A stretch of DNA of 64,000 nucleotides from JAHBWV01 sp964588385 (GTDB lineage Bacteria > Planctomycetota > Phycisphaerae > Phycisphaerales > UBA1924). Of this stretch, positions 32,049 through 41,348 are shown one piece after another. Location of the stretch: positions 12,486 through 76,485 of the forward strand of contig CAZPPG010000013.1 in the NCBI GenBank assembly GCA_964588385.1, written 5' to 3'. Made by a program: the position numbers and the translations under genes. Position 1 is the stretch's first letter; every line of letters starts with the position of its first letter. The notes beneath the pieces are model-generated. The model made no database searches and was not told where the DNA came from. It worked only from the letters and a program-made list of their open reading frames with translations.

Positions 32049-33809
32049 GTGTCCAAAGAGCCGATCACACTCCAGAGCGTCCAGACGCTGCTCGCCTCAG
32101 ATCGGCGTGTCGAGGCCGCGAATGCCCTCAGGCAGTTGCTCCGGCGAGAGCCGCATGCGCACGGCGCGAATCTGCTCGCGGCTCAACTCGCGTTCGCCGA
32201 GAAAGACCACGAGCTCGCGGCCCGCCACGCTCGGACCGCTCTCGACGCCGCTCCCAACGACCTTCGGGCATCACGTATCCTGGCCTCATCACTGGCCGCG
32301 CTCGACCGTCCGGCGGAGGCGGTTCAGGTCTACGAGGCGATGCTGGCCAGGGAGCCTGGCAACGAACAGATCATGATGGCCCTCTCGGGCATGTACCTGC
32401 GGACCGATCGACTCGCAGATGCTGAGGCGATCATGGAACGTGCGGTCAAGACCCGAGGTGACCTTCGCGAGGTATGGCACGAGTACGCCGTGCTCTTTCT
32501 GGGAACCGGGAGGGCCGCAGACGCGATATCCGTTCTTGAGCAGGCAGTGGTTCGGATTCCTGCGTCTTCGGATCTGGCCGTCACGCTCGCGTCGGTGTCA
32601 AACTATGTACCGGGCCTCGATCCTGCCCGCGTTCGAGCAGCGCACGCTCGTGCCGCCCGGCGGCTCGAACCAGACATCCCGCTCCCCGCCCTTTCGAACT
32701 CACGCGATCCCGAACGGCGCCTCATCGTGGGCTTTGTCTCCGGCGATTTCCATAATCACTCCATTTCCTACTTCCTCCTGCCGCTGCTGGAGAATCTGAA
32801 TCGGGAGAGGATCCGCCCCGAACTCTTCTGGACGGGGCGATCCCGTGACGCGACGACCGAGCGCTTTATGTCACTGGCTCCGCTGCACACGTGCACGGCT
32901 CGTGCGCCCTCGGAGATCGCCAGAGACATCCGGGCAATGGGCGTTGATGTGTTGATCGATCTCTCCGGCTACACGATGGATCACGGGCTGCCTGTGTTCG
33001 CGCTTCGAGCCGCGCCCGTTCAGCTCAGCGCAATCGGATATCCGGCATCGACAGGGCTGCGCTCGATCCAGGCGAGGATCGGCGACTCCATCACCGATCC
33101 GCCGGGATCGAGCGAGTCCGATCCGGTCGTGCGCCTGGATCCATGCTTCTTGTGCTATCAGCCCCCTGTGGAGGCACCCGAGCCGTGTCTGGACGATCCG
33201 TCGCGCCCGCCCACCTTCGGATCGTTCAACGCCATCCAGAAACTGAACCCGGAACTGCTCACACTCTGGGCGGGACTGATGAGTTCTGTCCCCGATTCGC
33301 GACTCGTGCTGAAAGCAGACCTGCGCCTGACCTCCGTTATTTCGCGCATCCGCAACATGTTCAAGTCATCAGGTGTCGATCCGGACCGACTGACCTTTCT
33401 CAGCAACACGCGGACGCCGCAGGAGGCCCGAGCGCTCTACAGCCGAATCGATGTGGCGCTCGACACATACCCCTACAACGGCACGACGACCACGTGCGAG
33501 TCCCTTTGGATGGGAGTGCCCGTGGTCGCGCGGCTCGGCGTGACGCACGTGCAGCGCGTGAGCGCATCGCTGCTCCACGCAACGGGGCTTCCGGATCTGG
33601 TCGCGACATCTACAGACTCGTACCTGGAGATCGCACGCAACTTGGTGCTGGACCGGGACAGAGTCCTTCGACTGCGCCGGACCCTGCGCGATCAGATGCG
33701 TGGCTCGGTCCTGTGCGACGCCCATGGATATGCCAGACGGTTCGAGGAGGCGATCCGCGAGGTGTGGCGTCACTGGTGTACGGCCCATCGCCCCGCAGAC
33801 GGAGCCTGA
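32049..33809 (+). CDS. TPR-containing O-GlcNAc transferase-like glycosyltransferase (GT41), second copy
   Basis: 586 residues from the GTG at 32049, which has GGAGG eight bases upstream; an ATG at 31953 within the previous gene is less likely. TPR repeats fill residues about 5-190 (AANALRQLLRREPHAHGANL, VYEAMLAREPGNEQIMMALS). The GT41 half parallels the first copy: RLIVGFVSGDFHNHSISYFLLPL, DVLIDLSGYTMDHGLPVFALRAAPVQLSAIGYPAST, TYPYNGTTTTCESLWMGVPVV and HVQRVSASLLHATG. The two copies are clearly paralogous but divergent, and this one keeps the HNHS and the GYP-ASTG features closer to eukaryotic OGT (where the first has RTHSV and GYCNTTG). Likely cytosolic. The RRM gene is convergent downstream. 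Confidence 0.9.
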   Translation: MSKEPITLQSVQTLLASDRRVEAANALRQLLRREPHAHGANLLAAQLAFAEKDHELAARHARTALDAAPNDLRASRILASSLAALDRPAEAVQVYEAMLAREPGNEQIMMALSGMYLRTDRLADAEAIMERAVKTRGDLREVWHEYAVLFLGTGRAADAISVLEQAVVRIPASSDLAVTLASVSNYVPGLDPARVRAAHARAARRLEPDIPLPALSNSRDPERRLIVGFVSGDFHNHSISYFLLPLLENLNRERIRPELFWTGRSRDATTERFMSLAPLHTCTARAPSEIARDIRAMGVDVLIDLSGYTMDHGLPVFALRAAPVQLSAIGYPASTGLRSIQARIGDSITDPPGSSESDPVVRLDPCFLCYQPPVEAPEPCLDDPSRPPTFGSFNAIQKLNPELLTLWAGLMSSVPDSRLVLKADLRLTSVISRIRNMFKSSGVDPDRLTFLSNTRTPQEARALYSRIDVALDTYPYNGTTTTCESLWMGVPVVARLGVTHVQRVSASLLHATGLPDLVATSTDSYLEIARNLVLDRDRVLRLRRTLRDQMRGSVLCDAHGYARRFEEAIREVWRHWCTAHRPADGA

Positions 33810-33849
33810 CCGGCGGCGGCTTGCTCAACGAAGTAATACGAAAGTGGAC

Positions 33850-33870
33850 CGATCCAACTTGAGTGGATCG
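33850..33870. terminator. Hairpin between convergent genes
   Basis: CGATCCA (33850-33856) and TGGATCG (33864-33870) form a perfect 7-bp stem around a 7-base loop between the second OGT-like gene (stop 33809) and the RRM gene (stop 33907). There is no U-run on either strand, so termination is uncertain. Confidence 0.35.
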
Positions 33871-33906
33871 ACCCATGCATGTACCAATGCGCGTCAGTCG
33901 GCCCGA

Positions 33907-34320
33907 TTACCAGCGGTCGCCACCCCGGTCACCGCTCCGATCGCCACGGTCGCCGCCATAGCCGCCGCCGCGTCGGCCGCCGCCACCGCCATAACCCCCG
34001 CCTCCCCCACCGCCGTATCCGCCACCGCCCCCGCGGCGACCGCCCCCACCGAAGCCGCCGCCACCGCCGCCCTGCTCACGCGGCTTCGCCTCATTGACCT
34101 TCAACGGGCGTCCGCCCACTTCCTGCCCGTTGACCGCCTCGATCGCGGCCCGAGCTTCGTTGTCATTGGCCATTTCCACGAACCCGAACCCGCGGGAGCG
34201 ACCGGTCTCGCGATCCATCACGATCGAGGCGCGCATGACCTGACCGTGTGGCTCAAAGAGGCTCCGCAGTTCCGACTCGGTCATCGAGAACGACACATTA
34301 CCGACGTAGATATTCACCAC
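33907..34320 (-). CDS. RRM-type RNA-binding protein with Gly-rich tail
   Basis: 137 residues, GTG start (34320 or 34317) with AGGG about nine bases upstream. Residues 1-80 form one RNA recognition motif: RNP2 NIYVGNVSF and RNP1 SRGFGFVEM, with the ladder of aromatic residues intact. The last 50 residues are nearly all Gly, Arg and Tyr (repeats of the kind GGGGYGGGG and RRGGGYGGDRGDR), like eukaryotic glycine-rich RNA-binding proteins and cyanobacterial Rbp cold-induced proteins. Such proteins bind single-stranded RNA and often rise at low temperature. The Gly-rich coding stretch is a simple GGN repeat, which tends to vary in length between strains. Confidence 0.94.
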   Translation of the reverse strand: MVNIYVGNVSFSMTESELRSLFEPHGQVMRASIVMDRETGRSRGFGFVEMANDNEARAAIEAVNGQEVGGRPLKVNEAKPREQGGGGGGFGGGGRRGGGGGYGGGGGGGYGGGGGRRGGGYGGDRGDRSGDRGGDRW

Positions 34321-34539
34321 GACTCAATCCCTCGCCCGAGCACCCTCAACCATGAACCGCTCCGCCATCTCGGGCGAGTCCGGCGCCGGCCCATCCTGTT
34401 GCTCGCACACCCGGTCGCCAACTCGGTCAGAACCTCGATGGAGCCGCGAATGCCTCGTCGCCACAGTCTAGCACAAACCAACCATCGGACGGCGGGCTCA
34501 CTCTGGGAGGCCGAACCATTCGGCGAGTGTCAATGAAAG

Positions 34540-34569
34540 GCGGGCGGCCCCCGGCTGGGAGCCGCCCGC
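34540..34569 (-). terminator. Terminator after the large exported surface protein gene
   Basis: A 9-bp stem, GCGGGCGGC (34540-34548) with GCCGCCCGC (34561-34569), around a 12-base loop. On the minus strand it is followed by CTTTCATTG, a moderate U-tract. It lies 28 bases after the stop at 34597. Confidence 0.7.
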
Positions 34570-34596
34570 GTCTGCCTGCTCTCGATCAAGATGGCA

Positions 34597-37500
34597 TTAC
34601 GGAGTGCATCCCTCTCCGAACGCCTGGAAGAAGTCGAGGAAGTCCAGAATGTCGACAAAGGTGTCGCCATTGAAGTCGGCGTCCACCGGCGAGCCGCAGG
34701 GAGCTGGCTGGTTCTCACACGCTCCGAATGACGCAAAGAAGTCCAGGAAGTCGAGAATGTCGATCTCCCCATCCCGATTCAGGTCGGCGTCCTCGCCCCA
34801 TGAGCCCCGGTTGACGGTCGTGAAACCGCTTGTGCCACAGGAGTTCACGGAGCGCACCCAGTAGTAATAAAGCTGTCCGTGCTGCGTGTTGGGGAAAGCA
34901 TCATCAAAGGATGTCGCGGCCGTCGTCACGCGAAGCGCGGCCGTGCCGAGGTTATTCACCGTGTTCCGCCATACCTGATACTGGGTTGCTCCGGCAGCGG
35001 CGGGCCACGACACTCGGACGCGTCCGCAGAAGGCGTCATCACTCGCTGTCACGCTGGCGGGTGCCGCGGGCAGGGCGCCCACATTGATCGTGTACGCCTC
35101 GTTGTCGAATCCGGCAGGGTTTGTCGCACGGATGGTGACGTTTGTGGCGCCGGGAGTCGGCACGGGCCAGGTCAGCACGCCGGTGGAACTGTTGATAACG
35201 GCTCCGGCCGGGCCGGACACGATCGACCAGGTGACGGGCGTCGTCCCTTCGACGAGTGTCGGGGCCGGGCTGACGAATGGAGAGGCCGCGCATGCGTCAT
35301 ATGAGGAGATCGCCGTCACCAGCGGTTGGAGCCAGAGCTTGGCCGTGTAGTCGCCGCTTCCGAAGTTCTCATTGATGACCGCAAAGCCCCACACCGAGCC
35401 ATCTCCGACGAACTCGACCGCCTCGTCCACGCCTCCTCCCGTGGTCTGAGACGAAGCGTCAAAGTCCTGGCGTGACCCGCTTGAACGATCGCCGTCGAAG
35501 GCCCACACGTCGAGGTCCATCGACGTGCCGGCAATATCGACCGTCATCGCGTAGTTCTTCCCGGCGGTGCTTGCGAACTCATACAGATCCATGATCTCCG
35601 TGCCAACAAACGACTCGTTGTACGAGCCACCGGTGCCGAAGTCGAGCGCCACATTGCGGGACTCATATCGGAAGCCGACAGAGCCGCCGAACTGGAGCAC
35701 GCGTGCGTGGTGGTACACGTCCCCCCAATCGCGTCCGTCCGTGACGACGAAATCGCGGATGTCCGTTCCACCGAACGTGGACTCGTACGGGGAGCCGAAG
35801 GGGGTGGAGTTGTCTACCTGAATGTCGTTGTCGCCCCCGATCTGGTTGTAGATCGCGACGCCGGCCCAGTCGAAGCTGTCGATCCTGAATGTGAAGTACC
35901 GCTCAGTGGCGGTGCCGTAGTACAGCGACCCGCCATCATTGAAGTGGTACACGTTGGGCAGGCCATAGGACGTCCCGCCTACGTACGTGAGCCACGTCGT
36001 GCCTGTGTCGGCGATCTGGTTGTGAAAGAAGAAGCCCCGCTGGTCGCCTGCCTGATCCGCGTCAAGCCCCGAATAGTCCCCCCACCTCTCGACGGTGCTC
36101 GCAGATGGGTTGTAGTTGACGGAACCGCCGACGAGCATCGCACTGCCTTCGAACGCCGTCGCGGCGGCGGTCCGGCCGGTCCACCGGATGTTCGCAAACT
36201 CCGACTCGCCATATCGAGAGAAGCCCAGCACGACGTTGTCGGCCACGTCGTTGTGGATGTTCGGCCAAGCATAGAAGAGTTCGTCGGCGCCGAACGTGGC
36301 CTGCCACGAAACGGAGCCGCCTGATGTGAACCGCATCGCGCGAATCGCAGACTCCACCGTTGCGTTGCCCCAGTCCTCAGACTCCGTCCAGGCCGTGTAC
36401 ATCACGCCGAAGTCGTAGACAACGTCCTGCGTGCGGCAGTCGCCCGTGTCGATCTGACCCGCGCCCGGTTGCTCCCCCTCGGGAGGCGGCAGGTATGCAT
36501 TCACCGCCACGTCATTGGCAGCGCCAAGCGTGGGGGAACCGCCGCCCACGCCGGGCGCGGTCATCGAGCGGATATTGATCACGCTCGCGCCGCCCGACTC
36601 GGTGTCAACGAAGTACATCACCGGCGGCGTCAGCGACGAACCCTCGAACTCCGCAGGCTTGACCGTGAACGCCTTATCGCCCGCGGCGTCGTTCATGTTC
36701 GTATAGACCCAGGACGTGAAGCCCTGGCCATCGTACAAGAACCCCTTGGGATACGCCTTGATCGCGGCATACGTGAACGAGTCGCCAAGCGTGTACTGGT
36801 TCGTTGTGATGTAGACCCACCCCATCGTGTTGGTCTCTTCGGTCCGGTCGCCCGCGTCGTATCCCAGACCGGGGAAGTCGGCCCAGAGATCCGTCGCGCC
36901 GTTGTCCGCGTCCGAGCGGCTGTAATAGGTCCACCACTCTCCCTCGGGATTCCCAGTCTTGGAGATCGAGATCGCGTAGTACGTCTCGGCGAGTCGACGC
37001 CCATTCAGCGCCAAAATGATCCACCGATCGTTGAACTGGTCGTAGACAATCTTCGGATCGAAGAGGTCCGCGCCCGCGGGAGCCCCGGGCCAGAAGTCCT
37101 CCATCGCCGTCGCAGGAACGACCGCTGTTCCATCCTTGGTGTAGAACGCGATCTCGCTGTTCACCACCACGCCGACATGAGCTGGTCCAACGGCGCAGTC
37201 TGCGTCGCTCGGACGGCTGCTGTCGGCCACGGCTGGCCAGGACACATACTCCGCCGGCGCACGAGGGGTGCCGGACCCGGATGGATCGCCACCCCCACCT
37301 CCACCTGGGCCGCCCGGACGCATCGTTTCGAATGTGTCGCCGGTATTCAGCACCGGACCGAACTCAGAGGGGTCGGGCAACGGTCCTTCGGGCGTCGGTC
37401 GAACCCATGGCTCGACCGTCTTGTCTGCGCCCGCATCCCCGCCCGGGCGTTCATCGCGGTACGCGGCGGGATCAACCTGGCGGATCGAGTCGTTCTCCGG

Positions 37501-37905
37501 ATCGTGAGATGTCGCGGGCTCACCTCGCGCCGCGCGCGCAGCCAGCTCCATCGCCCAGTTCTTGGCCCGGGCGCGCTTCACGCTCAGCTCCTCGGGATTC
37601 TCGTACATCACGCCCGCGGGCAAGTGGGGATACTTCTGAATCTCCTCGGGGGCGCGGAATCGCGGAACTCCCGCCGCTTCGCGCGCCGCCTGGTGCGCCC
37701 ACGCGTCCTCCCATGTCGACGTGATCGCCGCCCCGACCGCCTCCGCACGAACCGTCACGGTGGTGTCGGGGGGCGATGCTTTGAACATCGCACGCTCTTG
37801 GGCAGCCTTCGCCGCCATCCGCGTGCTTCCTCCATCATTCGCCGAAACCACACCGCCGCACGCGCATGTGACCGCCGCCGCCGTCAGACCAAAGACCCTA
37901 CCCAT
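34597..37905 (-). CDS. Large exported protein with C-terminal paired calcium-loop (dockerin-like) module
   Basis: 1102 residues from the ATG at 37905, with a perfect AAGGAGG six bases upstream. A signal peptide covers about residues 1-22 (VFGLTAAAVTCACGGVVSAN). Residues about 30-210 are Arg/Ala/Glu/Pro-rich, ending in a Gly run. Residues 210-800 are a predicted beta-rich exported domain without a family I recognise, and the pattern VGPAHVGVVVNSEIAFYTKDG suggests a propeller-like or bacterial surface fold. A putative Ig-like/cadherin-type segment (PVTWSIVSGPAGAVINSSTG) and a fibronectin-III-like domain (SWPAAAGATQYQVWRNTVNN) follow. The last 75 residues hold two loops of the form D-x-N-x-D-G-x-x-D-I-L-D-F-L-D-F with ENQPAPCGSP between and a C-terminal Cys. 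Likely surface-attached. It is divergent from the next such gene at 38239. Confidence 0.85.
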   Translation of the reverse strand: MGRVFGLTAAAVTCACGGVVSANDGGSTRMAAKAAQERAMFKASPPDTTVTVRAEAVGAAITSTWEDAWAHQAAREAAGVPRFRAPEEIQKYPHLPAGVMYENPEELSVKRARAKNWAMELAARAARGEPATSHDPENDSIRQVDPAAYRDERPGGDAGADKTVEPWVRPTPEGPLPDPSEFGPVLNTGDTFETMRPGGPGGGGGGDPSGSGTPRAPAEYVSWPAVADSSRPSDADCAVGPAHVGVVVNSEIAFYTKDGTAVVPATAMEDFWPGAPAGADLFDPKIVYDQFNDRWIILALNGRRLAETYYAISISKTGNPEGEWWTYYSRSDADNGATDLWADFPGLGYDAGDRTEETNTMGWVYITTNQYTLGDSFTYAAIKAYPKGFLYDGQGFTSWVYTNMNDAAGDKAFTVKPAEFEGSSLTPPVMYFVDTESGGASVINIRSMTAPGVGGGSPTLGAANDVAVNAYLPPPEGEQPGAGQIDTGDCRTQDVVYDFGVMYTAWTESEDWGNATVESAIRAMRFTSGGSVSWQATFGADELFYAWPNIHNDVADNVVLGFSRYGESEFANIRWTGRTAAATAFEGSAMLVGGSVNYNPSASTVERWGDYSGLDADQAGDQRGFFFHNQIADTGTTWLTYVGGTSYGLPNVYHFNDGGSLYYGTATERYFTFRIDSFDWAGVAIYNQIGGDNDIQVDNSTPFGSPYESTFGGTDIRDFVVTDGRDWGDVYHHARVLQFGGSVGFRYESRNVALDFGTGGSYNESFVGTEIMDLYEFASTAGKNYAMTVDIAGTSMDLDVWAFDGDRSSGSRQDFDASSQTTGGGVDEAVEFVGDGSVWGFAVINENFGSGDYTAKLWLQPLVTAISSYDACAASPFVSPAPTLVEGTTPVTWSIVSGPAGAVINSSTGVLTWPVPTPGATNVTIRATNPAGFDNEAYTINVGALPAAPASVTASDDAFCGRVRVSWPAAAGATQYQVWRNTVNNLGTAALRVTTAATSFDDAFPNTQHGQLYYYWVRSVNSCGTSGFTTVNRGSWGEDADLNRDGEIDILDFLDFFASFGACENQPAPCGSPVDADFNGDTFVDILDFLDFFQAFGEGCTP

Positions 37906-38238
37906 GATGACCTCCTTCGGAAACAACGACCCCCGCGCGAGTCGCCGAGTCCCGGAACGCAGCCGCCTCCACGGAGCTCCCACCGGATAACGCACGGTCC
38001 CTCGAAACGACTCGCGCGCAGTCCACCGCACGAGCAGTGGAGCAGCATGAAACCAAGATTTTACCTATTCTCTCGCGCGCGCTATCGGACGAAACGCGCC
38101 CAAATACTCAAGTGAGACTCGGTCTCTGGTAATCTGCGCGTGTACTTACCAAATGCGAATGGCTGGGGCTCGCTTTTGCGCCCGATTCATGGTGAAATAG
38201 GCGGGAGTCCATCCCCGGGGTCCTTGAGGAGGTTCCAG
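37906..38238. promoter_or_regulatory. 333-base divergent promoter region of two surface-protein genes
   Basis: No gene is seen here. Both flanking genes have strong ribosome sites at its ends (AAGGAGG on the left, GGAGG on the right). The centre (38040-38170) is the most AT-rich part, holding GGTAAAATC on the minus strand and GAGAC-TCG-GTCTC (38115-38127), a short inverted repeat. No confident -35/-10 pair was found on either strand. Confidence 0.45.
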
Positions 38239-41229
38239 ATGCCGCCGAAGTTTGCTCACGCTGTCCCTGCGCTCGCGCTCAGCGCTCTGGCCCTCGGTTC
38301 GTCGGCGCAACCCGCCTTTGTCAACTTTGAGTCGCCGCCCGTCCACCCCATCGCGCTCACGCCGGACCAGACGAAGCTGCTCGCCGTCAATCTCGCCGAC
38401 GCCCGACTGGAAGTCTTCTCTCTTCAAGCCGGGCTGCCCGTGCCCAGCGGCTCGGTTCCCGTTGGGTATGACCCGGTCTCCGTGCGAGCCCGAACCAACA
38501 CAGAAGTCTGGGTCGTCAACCACATCTCGGACTCGGTCAGCATCATCGATCTCACCACCATGCGCGTGGTCAACACGCTGAAGACGGACGACGAGCCCTG
38601 CGATGTGGTCTTCGCCGGAGCGCCGGAGCGGGCCTTTGTGTCGTGCTCACAGGCCAACACGATCCTTGTCTTTGATCCCGCAAACCTCTCGGCTCCTCCC
38701 GTGCGCCTCCCGGTGCTGGCGGAAGATCCAAGATCGCTCGCGATCAGCCCGGACGGGAGCACGGTGTATGCCGCCGCGTTCGAGTCCGGCAACCGCACCA
38801 CGATCCTCGGCGGCGGCATCGACGAGGCGTTCAGTGGAACGCTCGCGTTCCCGCCCAACGTTGTGAACGATCCGACCGGGCCTTGGGGCGGCCTGAATCC
38901 TCCGCCGAATGACGGCGCGATGTTCACGCCCGCCCTCGCGCCGGGGGTGCCGACACCTCCCAAGGTGGGCATGATTGTCCGGAAGAACGACGCCGATCAA
39001 TGGATGGATGACAACGGGGGCGACTGGACGAGCTTTGTCTCGGGCGCGAACGCGGCCAAGTCAGGGCGCCCCGTCGGCTGGGACCTTTACGACCACGACG
39101 TCGCCGTCATCGATGCCGCCACGCTGGCCGTCTCGTACGTCCAGAATCTCATGAACATCAACATGGCGATGGCGGTCAATCCCGTGACCGGCCACCTCTC
39201 GGTCGTCGGCACCGACGGCATGAACGAGGTCCGCTTCGAGCCCAACGTCAAGGGCATCTTCGTGCGCTCCCTCGTCGCCACGTTTGATCCCGGCGGAATC
39301 GCGGGCGGCACTGTCAAAGACCTCAATCCACACCTGGACTACTCCTTCTTCACGGTCCCGCAGGCCGTACGCAATCGCTCGATCGGTGACCCCCGCGCCG
39401 TGGCCTACACGGCGACCGGCGACCGCGCGTTCGTTGCCGGCATGGGATCGAACAATCTGACTGTGATCAACGCCTCCGGCGATCGCACGGGCGCCCCTGA
39501 CACAATCGATGTCGGCCAAGGCCCATCCGGGCTGGTGATCTCCGACACCAACAACGCGCTCTATGTGCTCAATCGCTTCGACGCCTCGATCTCCGTGGTG
39601 GATCTGAGCTCCAACGCGGTCGTTGCCACCGCTTCCTACTACGACCCAACACCGAACGCGATCCGCGATGGCCGCCCGTTCCTCTATGACACTGTCATCA
39701 CCAGCGGCCTCGGTCAGGCCTCGTGCGCGTCGTGCCATGTGGACGCCCGCACCGACCGCCTTGCCTGGGACCTCGGCGATCCGACCGGCACCGTCGATCC
39801 GCTGACCGGGAACAATCTCGGCGCGGGCATCCCCGGGCTCACACCCGGCACCACGCCCGTGCCGTTCGCGCCCTTCCATCCCATGAAGGGCCCGATGACG
39901 ACGCAGACCCTTCAGGACATCATCGGGCACGAGCCGCACCACTGGCGAGGCGATCGTCGCGGCATCGAGGCCTTCAACGGCGCGTTCATGGGTCTGCTGG
40001 CGGACGACACCGTGCTCACCGGCCCCGAGATGCAGCTCTTTGAGGGCTTCCTCGCCTCTATCCACTTCCCCCCGAATCCGAACCGCAATCTCGACAACTC
40101 CCTCTCGACCAATCTTCCCCTCCCGGGTCACGTCTCCGGAGGACGCTTCACCCCTGCGGGCACTCCCCTCCCGAACGGCAACGCCGCGGCAGGCCTCTCC
40201 TTGTATCGCTCAACGGCCCGGCGCCTTGACGGCGGGGCATTCGCATGTGTCACGTGTCACGCCCTGCCGACCGGCGGCGGACCCGACGCGGTCTTTTCGG
40301 GAGGAAACTGGGTTCCATTCCCGGTCGGCCCTCTCGGCGAGCGCCACCAACAGCTCGTCTCCGTCGACGGCTCAACAAACCGAGCCATCAAGACCCCGCA
40401 GCTCCGTGCGCTGTACGACAAGGTGGGCTTCGACACCACCAGCACCCGAGCCCTGGCCGGATTCGGCGTGCTGCACGACGGCAGCGTCGACACGCTCGCT
40501 CGCTTCGTCTCTGAGCCGGCATTCAACGTTGCCAGCGACACCGAAGTCGCCAACCTCGTCGCATTCCTCCTCTCCCTCTCCGGCGGCGATCTCCCCGCGG
40601 GAACAGTCAACAACGTGCTGATCCCGCCGGGCGTTCCGTCCAAGGATGCGCACGCCGCGGTCGGCAAGCAGGTCACGGTCGTCTCGCTCGGATCTACCTC
40701 TCCGGCGGACATCAGCGCGCTCAACACGTTCCTGGGTCAGGCCACGCTCTCACGCGTCGGACTGATCGTCAAGGGCAACGTGGGCGGCGTCTCGCGCGGG
40801 TTCGCCTACGACACCGCGACCGCCCGCTATCGCTCCGACCGCGCGGGAGAGACATACACAGACGCCCAGCTCCGCGCCATGGCCGCGCCCGGTAGCGAAC
40901 TGACCTGGACCGTGGTCCCCAAGGGGACCGAGGTCCGCATGGGCATCGACCGGGACCTCGACGAATGGCTTGACCGGAACGAGATCGACGTCTGCACCGA
41001 CGAGGCCAATCCGAATGCCTACCCGGGCGGACCAAACTCGCCGGACACCAACGGGGACCTGGTCGTTGATATCGTCGACTTCCTCGATTTCCTCGATGCG
41101 TTTGGCACCTGCCTCGGCTCACCCGCACCCTGCGGTTCGGCCGGGGTCTCGGGCGACTACAACGGCGATGAGTTTGTCGACATTCTCGACCTTCTCGATT
41201 TCCTCGACGGCTTCGGCCGCTGCTCCTGA
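38239..41229 (+). CDS. Exported beta-propeller/di-haem c-type cytochrome with paired dockerin-like module
   Basis: 996 residues from the ATG at 38239, with GGAGG six bases upstream. Signal peptide at 1-24 (AVPALALSALALGSSAQ). Residues about 30-480 are a YVTN-type beta-propeller: repeats of the kind EVWVVNHISDSVSIIDLTT, SLAISPDGSTVYAAAF and PSGLVISDTNNALYVLNRFD with SISVVDLSSNAVVAT. A cytochrome part follows with two CxxCH haem sites (ASCASCHVDART and FACVTCHALPTG) and HHWRGDRRGIEAFNGAF, resembling di-haem peroxidase/MauG-like proteins. The last 90 residues have two DIVDFLDFLDAFG/DILDLLDFLDGFG loops around a CGS linker and end in a Cys. It is likely an extracytoplasmic redox protein attached to the surface. 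Electron partner unknown. A strong terminator follows. Confidence 0.88.
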   Translation: MPPKFAHAVPALALSALALGSSAQPAFVNFESPPVHPIALTPDQTKLLAVNLADARLEVFSLQAGLPVPSGSVPVGYDPVSVRARTNTEVWVVNHISDSVSIIDLTTMRVVNTLKTDDEPCDVVFAGAPERAFVSCSQANTILVFDPANLSAPPVRLPVLAEDPRSLAISPDGSTVYAAAFESGNRTTILGGGIDEAFSGTLAFPPNVVNDPTGPWGGLNPPPNDGAMFTPALAPGVPTPPKVGMIVRKNDADQWMDDNGGDWTSFVSGANAAKSGRPVGWDLYDHDVAVIDAATLAVSYVQNLMNINMAMAVNPVTGHLSVVGTDGMNEVRFEPNVKGIFVRSLVATFDPGGIAGGTVKDLNPHLDYSFFTVPQAVRNRSIGDPRAVAYTATGDRAFVAGMGSNNLTVINASGDRTGAPDTIDVGQGPSGLVISDTNNALYVLNRFDASISVVDLSSNAVVATASYYDPTPNAIRDGRPFLYDTVITSGLGQASCASCHVDARTDRLAWDLGDPTGTVDPLTGNNLGAGIPGLTPGTTPVPFAPFHPMKGPMTTQTLQDIIGHEPHHWRGDRRGIEAFNGAFMGLLADDTVLTGPEMQLFEGFLASIHFPPNPNRNLDNSLSTNLPLPGHVSGGRFTPAGTPLPNGNAAAGLSLYRSTARRLDGGAFACVTCHALPTGGGPDAVFSGGNWVPFPVGPLGERHQQLVSVDGSTNRAIKTPQLRALYDKVGFDTTSTRALAGFGVLHDGSVDTLARFVSEPAFNVASDTEVANLVAFLLSLSGGDLPAGTVNNVLIPPGVPSKDAHAAVGKQVTVVSLGSTSPADISALNTFLGQATLSRVGLIVKGNVGGVSRGFAYDTATARYRSDRAGETYTDAQLRAMAAPGSELTWTVVPKGTEVRMGIDRDLDEWLDRNEIDVCTDEANPNAYPGGPNSPDTNGDLVVDIVDFLDFLDAFGTCLGSPAPCGSAGVSGDYNGDEFVDILDLLDFLDGFGRCS

Positions 41230-41271
41230 ACGACGCAGGATCCGTTGCGGACGTAACAACTTCGTTCTTCT

Positions 41272-41304
41272 GAAAGCCGCCCGCCCCCGGGCGGCTTTCT
41301 TTGG
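41272..41304 (+). terminator. Strong Rho-independent terminator after the cytochrome gene
   Basis: A 12-bp perfect stem, GAAAGCCGCCCG (41272-41283) with CGGGCGGCTTTC (41288-41299), and a CCCC loop, followed by TTTGG. It lies 43 bases after the stop. Confidence 0.92.
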
Positions 41305-41348
41305 AACTCACTCAGTTCTGCTTGCGGCCAGATCTGGCCGTCCCGTAA

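Noticed and set aside
33910..34090. GGN simple-sequence tract as a possible intergenic repeat
   Set aside because: It is the in-frame Gly/Arg/Tyr-rich tail of the RRM protein, with the RRM domain intact in the same frame.
36469..38115. 548-codon plus-strand frame
   Set aside because: Antisense to the large exported protein gene, His/Arg-rich with no domains, and it has no ribosome site.
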